From: Apus apus
Taxonomy: Eukaryota; Chordata; Aves; Apodiformes; Apodidae
DNA: 64,000 nt
Assembly: GCF_020740795.1 (NCBI RefSeq)
Contig: NC_067290.1
Location: forward strand, 13,622,001-13,686,000
Direction of reading: 5' to 3'
The position numbers and the translations under genes were made by a program. Under the pieces are notes generated by a model. It was not told the DNA's origin, did no database searches, and worked only from the letters and a program-made list of their open reading frames with translations. Within the stretch, counting starts at the first letter, position 1; every line of letters begins with the position of its first letter. This document shows, in pieces, positions 26,101 to 35,100 of the stretch.

Positions 26101-29100
26101 CTGACAATCTAAATAAAGGTTACCTTAACGACAAAGGTGAAAACTAACACAAAACTCTAAGGCAGCATACTGGAGCACTTACCCCCTCCAGCAGGTTGGC
26201 AGGAGCACTGCATGCTCCTTTCAGCACCCGCTGAAGGAATTCCTCCTGGTCAGGTATCTTCTCCTTGATACCTAAATTAAAAGTGAAGACAGAGTGTGAT
26301 TCTTTCTTGCCAGTTAAAGACCATTCAGACAACAAGACATTACCATATTCTCACACTGCCTAGTTCACACGTATCTGCCACACACTCACCAGTAACACGT
26401 TAAAAGAAGGAACAAAACAACAACAACAAACACTCAAAGGAAATCACAAAGCAGCAGAATTTGGTGGGTGATGATTAAGATAACCACAAGCCTCTATAAA
26501 AATAAGACCAATTCTGAAATTCAGCTAAATGCTCTCTGGCAAAAGAGCAACCCTCTACTGTAAGTCATGGGATTTCAGAAAAACACGGCAGACAACCTCA
26601 GCATGTCATCACAGCAATACCATCTGAGCTTAACAGCAATTATGAAGACTACCTGCCAGGCTTACAAAGAACAAAAGCATGCTTTTTGTATGCACCCCCA
26701 ACTTCTACACATGGAGCTAATACCTTCAGGCACTTTGAGAACCTTCTTGTTCTGCTCACACCAGCCAATGGGGTGTAAATCAGCTGTCATGATATCACAC
26801 CAAAAGTCAGCCTTGCGGTCTTCCCCGTAACCATCGTAGCGCAACAGGAGCAGCTGCCCACAGGTTGTAATGATGGTGGCTACCCAGTAGGTGTTTTGGT
26901 CAGACTTCACAGCTACTTCCAGCTTCATACCAGGGGCAAAACCATTCTGCAAACTTGTATCTACCTGAAGAGGAAGAAGACCATTACATTTGAGCACCTC
27001 CCAGAAACTTCATGGAACAATGGGGGGAACAATTTATACGTGTTCATTAGCAAAAGAACTAAAGTCAAATGCGATCCAGTATCTTCAAAGAACCAACCTT
27101 AAAACAGTATATTGCAACTCTTCTTCCTGCCCTGGACAATACCTCACCCACCACTAAAGAGCTTTCCAACTCACAGCTGGACTCTCAAGCAAAACTAGAG
27201 GTCAAACTCAGCAACACAACTTTGACTTTTTGTGTTAAACTGTGTCTTTCAAGTTCTTTGGACAAAAAGCCTGTTTAAAGTAAATGCATGTGTTTTAGGT
27301 AACAGTACCACTGTCTCTTCCACCGTGCATGTTAAAGAAGGCATGAATCTGCTCAAGCTGCAGAATAAGGGTTTTTAATGTCTCTCTCCAACAACCTAAA
27401 TAATTCTGTAGGCAGCACTGTTACCTAAATTGCATAGAACATAAGCAGTATGTGTCCTTCAGCACCAAATACTCTGTGTATGTGTGGTGTGGAGGTGAGG
27501 AATCTGCAAAGTAATCACAAACTGAAACGTGAACTTAAAAAGAGAAGGCAAAACATTAAGTTTCTCATATTCCTAACACCTCCCAGCTCACACACTCCTG
27601 AAAGAGAAGAGGAACCCTGTTCTGATCTCACTACAGAATGTGACTGAACTATGCTCAATTCTGTGGCCTCAGTCTTAATTAAAATGAACGTGTGGATCCC
27701 CTGTTCCCAGCTAAATGTAACTGCTGTTTTCTTTCTTAAGTGGCCCTAAGTTCCATTTCCAGCTGCAAGAAAAGACTTCCAGTATGATGCAGATGCAGCA
27801 GACATTTTCTGGGTTGTTTATTACCAGTTCCGCGCTGATGGTTCAGTAACTGCTACAGCTCTTACAGTCTCATCAGCCAGCACATATTGGTTTGCTAAAA
27901 ATAAAACTAAGAGAACCACATTGGAAAGTAAAGCATATGCCTCTGTTAACTGCTCACATCCTTTAGGTTAATACCTTTCCCTGAGAGAAAATCCTTCTTT
28001 AGAACAAAATCAGCAGGACCCAATACCTGCAGACGTTTTGAAGAGATATTACAGAGCTCATCTCTTCAAAAAGATCGTTGCCTTACTGAAGAGATATTAC
28101 TAAAGACTTCACATTCTGACTCCTGAAAGAAAAGCCAGGAGCTTGACACAAAGTCTGAGGAATTGGGAAATCTCTGCAGCTCTCTACGTCCAAACTTTCA
28201 GCAAAGTCTCCTGGTGGAGAGAGCTGCATGCAACGAAACCACGAGAAACAGAAGAGCTTTCCCTGAAGTCAAGTGCGTTTTTTTCAAACCCTGTCACTTC
28301 TGTTCCCCGGTGGATATAGCAGACACCAAGAAGTTAGCACCCTCTCCTGGCGGCTGGGCAAGACGAGAGCGCTAAGCAGCTTAAAGCACCAAGCTTGGCT
28401 TCTTTAGGCTGGCTTCCTGAGCAGGGTAGCTAACAGGAGGTGCGGTGCTGTGGGCCAGCTCCGAGAATTATTTTCCTTGAAGCAGAAGGTCTGAGCCGGC
28501 TGCACACATAGCGAGCTGAGACTGTCAGGCACTGTGCTTAGGCAGCTCTAAGCCCAAATTCCTCCTTCCCTTGGAATACTATCCCTCCTTTTGTGTTATG
28601 TCACAGGCCAGACCCGGGGATCCCATTCAGCTCAGAAACAGATAATGATAAAGAATGAACACAAAGTGTTAAGAGCATGCAAGAACACCCAGCAAATACA
28701 TGTGTTCAGGTGATGCTGAACACTAACTAATTTTACCAGAAGTTTACATACATATGTAAGTTCCAGAAAGGAACGAAGAAAGAACAGTTCTAGAGAAAGT
28801 CTATTTATTAGGGTGGGATCACAGCACCGGCACCCAGTACAACTCAAGGATTTTGTAAACCTTTTTCCTGCTAGATTGCAGGCAAAACAGTCACTTTGAT
28901 TTCAATACTGCTGGTTTTTAAAAATGAAAACAAATTAAACATAGAACACAATTTAAGGAAGTAGCTTACATTTCCTAATGCATTTTGCTCACAGTAAGAG
29001 CAAAAATTTCAGAATTAATATAAGCCCACAAAAATAAGAAAGTCCTCCCTCCCATCAGCAAATCTAGTTCTTTGCTAATACAGGCTGTGTAATCACGGAT

Positions 29101-32100
29101 TATATTTTTTTAACCTGATCATGTAGTCTCCTAAACGTGGGTTAGGTATTTCTCACCCACTGCTCATACTGGTAGGTTCGTCACAGTCTCAATGCTGCAA
29201 TATTTAAAATGAACCAAAAAAAGATCTTAGGTTTCCATCTAAACTGTATTTATATTAATTAATTTAGTTACTTATACATGCCTACTTGCTCTTTTGCTGG
29301 TATTATTCTTCAGCTTTGGTTTTTCCTCTCTGTTTTTTTGACTTTCCCCTCTTAGCTTTCCTGATGGTAGATTATAAAAATAAGTCATTCTTCAAGTCAA
29401 GCAACTGGCACCACACAGATTCCAGCTGGAGAGACCACCAGTCACTAGCACTGTATCAGTGAGACACTGTCAGGGAGACATCAGTGCCTGTATGCTCTCC
29501 ACTGAAAAATCTCTCACCTGATGTAGCCTGGAATCACACCAACATTTTTTCAGGGCTTTGTCACACAGATAGGCTGTCACTGTCCACTGGGAGGCACTGA
29601 GGTTCTCCTCTGCCTTTTCCAAACCATTACCTTCCACGGGACAGCAGAAACCCTGAGCACACAACCTTGCCTATGGACTTTCTATTAACAGCAAGATCTA
29701 GGTGGTGTGATGGTGCTGTAAATATGCTCCTCTGCTTGTCAATTCGCTGTTAGCATTAAATTTCCAAAATTTTATGCCAAGCTTATTACAGAGAACATAA
29801 AATTTGGCCTCCAGACAAATTCTGAGAGAACTCTGCTGGCAAACACCTGATGATCCCCCTCCTGAAGATGCTGCCACCTATTCTCATGCTCACTCATGAC
29901 CCCATTCACCACACTCCAGGCACCCCGAGTCCCCTCTCCAGCTGTCCAGGGGTGTGGGGTTGTGGAGCATGGCCAGCCAGGCTTCCCAGGCACAGCCCCA
30001 GGAGAGCACCCAATGCAGCAGGGAGGGACTGGGGACACAGCCAGGCTGTGCGCACACCTGCTCACTAAAGAGCTCTCCCTGACAGTATTACTTGCACCAG
30101 CAAAACTGCACTGGCTTCTACACATGCAGGGAATAATAACAATACAAACTGTGAATATTATTTTTAAGCCTAACTGTACTTCTACTGACCATGGCCACAG
30201 CAACCAGGCCTCTTGTTTGACATAGCTGAACTGGCAGAGTGCAGTGCAGGGGCAACAAAGTCACCCAAAGCATGTCTCCTGCTGATTAACAAAATATAGC
30301 TGCAATGTTAACTCTGCTGGCCAGCACTGTAAAAGCTGACATTATGGTTAGTTTGTCTACCGTCTGGCTATGATAGCAAGCTTCTTCAGCAGAGATCACC
30401 TAAGGTAAACCACACCAGAGGAGCAGAGAAACTGGTCCTCACATCACTGCAAAATGCCCCTGCTCCAATTCCAAACTGCTCTCTCAGTGTGAGCTGCATG
30501 GACACCAACACTCTGAGTAAACTTTCTCTTGCTAGAGCCTTATCACACCAAGGAAAAACCAAGCAAGCACAGGCCTCTCCCCATCAGAAATGAGACACCT
30601 GGGTGTTTATTCTGAACAAAAAGCTTACAATTACAATCCAGTGTATGGAAGACCTGCAACGTCCACATTCACTGTGCATATTTACTACTAACACAATTGT
30701 CATATTTTAATAAATTCTTTAATGTTTTGCACTTCTCCACATTACTTTTGGACTCAAAATGCTTTGTGATCCTTCTGTGAACAGATCACTGTTTTCTTGC
30801 TCATTTAAGTCTCCTGTACAGAAAGTGGTGACACTGGATCTGAAAGCCTGAGCACAACAGAGCGCTTTCCAAGCAATGTGCTACACACAAGTCACTACCC
30901 TCCCTGTCACAGTAAACAGCCACAGCCTGTCTTTGAAAGACTGTTAGATAGTAAATGTAATAAACAGTGAGATAAGGATACAAGCTAGCAGCCTGGAAGG
31001 CGTTTCAATTCTTGGAAGAAATCCAAGATGTTTGGAAACCAGCTCCATACAGCTCACCTTCACTGTTGACCCAGTAGAAGAAGCCAGACTCACATTCAGA
31101 TCTCATCTAATGGGAGAACGCACTCCAGAATTTTACTGACAAACACTTCATTAAAGATATCCAAAAGCAAAGACAAGGGCTTATCAAGACTTTGCACTAT
31201 CCATTAAGCCTGTGATTGGCAATTATCCTTACTACTACAGTCAAGTGTTTGGTAACGTTATTATTTTCTTCTTGGCTTTCTTGAGAGCCACGATTAAGAC
31301 CTTCTTTTACAGCACATTTGAGTTGTGCTGTTTAAGAACTATGTCACCAACTTTTTGAAGCTAGCTCCTCCATAGCAGTTTTCCACTAGAAAAGGAAAAA
31401 AAGAGACTCGCCAGTTTGGGCTTTACAAGAAAAACCAAGCTTATCTTCTGGTGCAGAAAAGAATAGGAGCCCCTTAGCTTTCCATATGTGGGGATAGTAT
31501 TACCCTGTGTTACATACAGAGAGGAAGACAAGAAACAATAAGAAAAAGGTGAAATTCCTCATTTCTCATTATTCTGAGAAACATGATTCTAGTTAGTCTT
31601 ATATAGATTTGAGAGCATCAACTCATTCAAAGAAATCTTAAACATTCAGTGTATCAAAAAAACAATGCAGAGATGGGAAGTAAACACACAGTCCCTCACT
31701 CACATGTTTAAAAGATCCATGGGGGGCTGCAATTGTTCCTGTGTCTTCTAGATACTCATCCCAATTGAATTCCATTTCTTCCACACTGGAACCAGCATCT
31801 GAAAGAGAAGCCAAACATCTTCTATTTAGCAACCTGTTGGCTTAAGTTTTAGGCCATGAGGAACTACAGCAAAAGCCACTTCCAATTCCAAATGACTGAA
31901 CAAACAAGTGCATTATGAACTTCATTATGCATTTCAAGACACAGACAACACTTCTTAATCTTTCTTTGTATGTGAAAGGTCCTTTATGGTGGATTTGGTC
32001 TGAAATATAGTGATATCCTGAGGAGAGGAGAACACAGGCAGAGGAGTTCTGTAATCGTATCAACAAAGACAAGAGACTCAAAAAACTGTGCATTCTGGAC

Positions 32101-35100
32101 CATCAGAGTATTACATTAAAAACCAATCAGGAAACAGCAATACAGATAGTAAGAGGTCTGAACAAAAAAGACTAAAAAAAATTGAAATATGACTCATCAC
32201 TTTTTAAAGTTAGATAGTATTTATTCAGATGTTCTAAAACACAGTGAAGGATTCAGGGTGGTTCTAAAGAAAACATATCAAGGCACAACTGAAATCAAGA
32301 ATACCCAAACCAGTTACTTCAAAAAGAGCTTGTAAGTTGCAACTGCTTCTTTAGCCCAAGTAAACCTCATTTCTAGATGCATATAAAGCAAAAATTCACT
32401 AAAACCACTTAAGCCACAGTTCAAAACTCACTCAGGCTGTTAGAGAAGCAATCAGCTGTAGTGAGCCACATGACCAATTAGTCAGATTTTCTATTATTAT
32501 TGTCAAGCCTGTCTGCCAGCCCCAGTCTCTGCTTCAATTCTTGGCTCAATTCCCTGCTCCCCTCCTATTCCTGTTTTCTCCAACACGTAACCCACTCTGC
32601 TGAAAAGACACCACAACCAACACAGGTTGGATTTCAGGTCCTCTATTTAGTTCATCACACAGCCACATTATTTTTTCCCTGCAAGCACCACTGGGATGAT
32701 GAGCGAGGGTCCCACCTCATGTAAGCAGCATTTTACATCTCAGCACACAAACTACAACTTCAGGTAAAGCAGCAAAAGAGATATTAGAGATATGGAATAC
32801 AAATAAAGCTTTTCATTCTCACTTTTAGACCGATTCTACCATCTGCACTGTAGCTGTTTCTATGAATGAACATGAGATGTTTCAATCTCTCAGTACCAGG
32901 AAACCTGATACCATGTTTATATTTGAAGACAGAAATCTCTTGTGTATCACCAGCACTGGGAGAGCTCAGCAGTTACATGCTCAGCAGAGGTTTCCTACAT
33001 GCTCTGTCTTTCTCAGGACAGGTGGGAACTTTCTTTCAAGGAGCAGTAGTTTGAGTAAGAAATATTTTTTTTGTCCAAAAAAATGAATGAAATACTATTA
33101 CATGCCCTTATCAGCCCCGTGGATATGCTGACAACCTGCTAAGTATGCTCCACTGCAGTCCATAGGCCTGGGATAGAGAGAGACAAATATTTATCCAGAA
33201 GTTTGAGCTACTTTAAATCCTCTGAAAAACCTAGAAGTCTTGAGTGTGAAGTAGGTTAATTTTCTCTTCAAACTGATCATTAACTTCATCCTCAACTTCC
33301 CATTGTAATTCCAGGAATTATCATTCCCCCAAATTTAGAAATGTATATTCAGTTAGCGTTTGCTTGCTGGTGACAGTATCCGTTTTAGAGACAGCTCTTA
33401 TCTCTCCCAAACTCAATTTCATTTTGCTATTTTTAAACAACCACAGTTGGTTATATTGGCCTTTCATAAGCCTCAGAGCTCAAAAAACTCAGAGCTTCAA
33501 TATCACCATCACTTTTAGGGGACAATATTTAACTTACTGAAGAAATAACCTGGAGAAGGACTGAAGCAAGTAATTACATTTTTAAAAATGTTGAGTGAAT
33601 AAAGAGGTTAAGGCACAGACCACAGCTGTTTGCAAATTAGAGGAGAGCTGATCAAAGCTTTGGCTGCAAGTCATTCTAAGAAAAATATAATTTTATTGCA
33701 AAATGTAGTTAAAACAGATTAAGATAACTTAATAAAACAGCTTTTTACTTTAATATAACCATAAAAATGCACAGAGTTCACAGCTGCAGAACCAAAGTGG
33801 GAAGAAACATCAGCTCAAACACAACATCTATGGTCAGTCACAAGAGTGGACTTCATCTGATTTCTTCTCCCACCAAAACAAAGCCAGCTCACCCTTGCCC
33901 ACTGAAAAGCACCCAGCTGTTCAACTGCAGCAACAACCCCATTTTAATCCAACTGCAAAAACCACTTTGTACGTAAAAAGGACTGCTTGCAGTGTCTAAT
34001 GCATTCCTGTTTGAAGAGAAACATAAAGCAACCTGACTGCTCTGTGCTTTTTAACAACTTTGAAAGCCAAGTAGCTCGATCTGGGAATACTACATGGATC
34101 TTGAGGGTTTCCAGCCGTGCTCTTTACCAAGTTCCTCGCAGCACCAAGTCTTCAATAACATGTTATCATCAGATAACTGTCTAAGGGGCAGTTAAGCTCC
34201 TTAAATGAGGCACAGGTCACTTAACACACTGAAAGGGTCAATTAGTAACTTATGTTGCCGCTTAATTGCTACAAGGAGCTCCTGAGAAAGTCAGTTTGCA
34301 TGCTGCTCTACCTACCCTTTTGCCTCTAACTACAGTTAAAACCAGTTCCCAACTGGATCAGTTACCACAGGTCCTTTGTCACTTCACTAATCCATGGTCT
34401 CTGCATCCTCTTTTAGTATCTAAAAGAGCAGTTTCCTTCTAGGCCTGTGCTGCACTGAGAAGGGCTCAGATCGCTTTGTACTGTACAGTGCCTAAATCTC
34501 ACCAGCACACCCACAAGCTCCTCTTGCTATTAATTTTTCACAGAGAAAATAAAAGGAAAAACCCAACAAATTCCTGTCCAACACTCACTGCAAATTTAAT
34601 GCCATTCCTGCTTTAGTTTAGGGAGTGCTGCCGAGTCAGAGGGAGTTTTCTAAAAACTTACTTAAAAATGCATCCAGGACCTTGGCTGTTCCTTCCACTC
34701 ATGAGTTTAACTCGGCTAGCACTTATATTTTACTAAGGTATTACAATTAAATGAGACTAGGTGATTAGCCTCTGCACTGACTGTGCAGAGCTGGGGAGTT
34801 CAGGTGCTTTCCATCCTTTAGGAGGCTGACAGAGCTGATGTTTGTCCTTAGCTGAAGGATTTAACAAATCTATTTGCTGCTTCCCATCCAGGGCTTTGCC
34901 ACAGCATTCCAGGTTATTTAGTGCAGCACTTACTGAATCAATGTGGAACATGAAAAGTTCATTGAATAAAGCTCCAAGCAAAAATGCTGTATGAGGTTTC
35001 ACAGTGAGAGCAATACGTTAGTTTTTTAATTGTGGCATGAGATTGGGACTACATAAAACCATGAAAAATCCCAGAAATCAATTATCTGTTTTTCATCATC

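Larger units (their letters stand above)
8196..26723 (-). other. SFMBT1: Introns between SFMBT1 coding exons 3 and 20
   Basis: Seventeen introns of 192 to 1855 bases. All are GT-AG with clear pyrimidine tracts and AT-rich interiors. I see no nested gene, CR1 or RNA gene in them. Simple features only: an A16 run at 22813-22828 in intron 7, an 11-base direct repeat 30 bases apart at 11431-11471 in intron 15, and low-complexity AAC tracts near 26411-26435. Confidence 0.7.
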
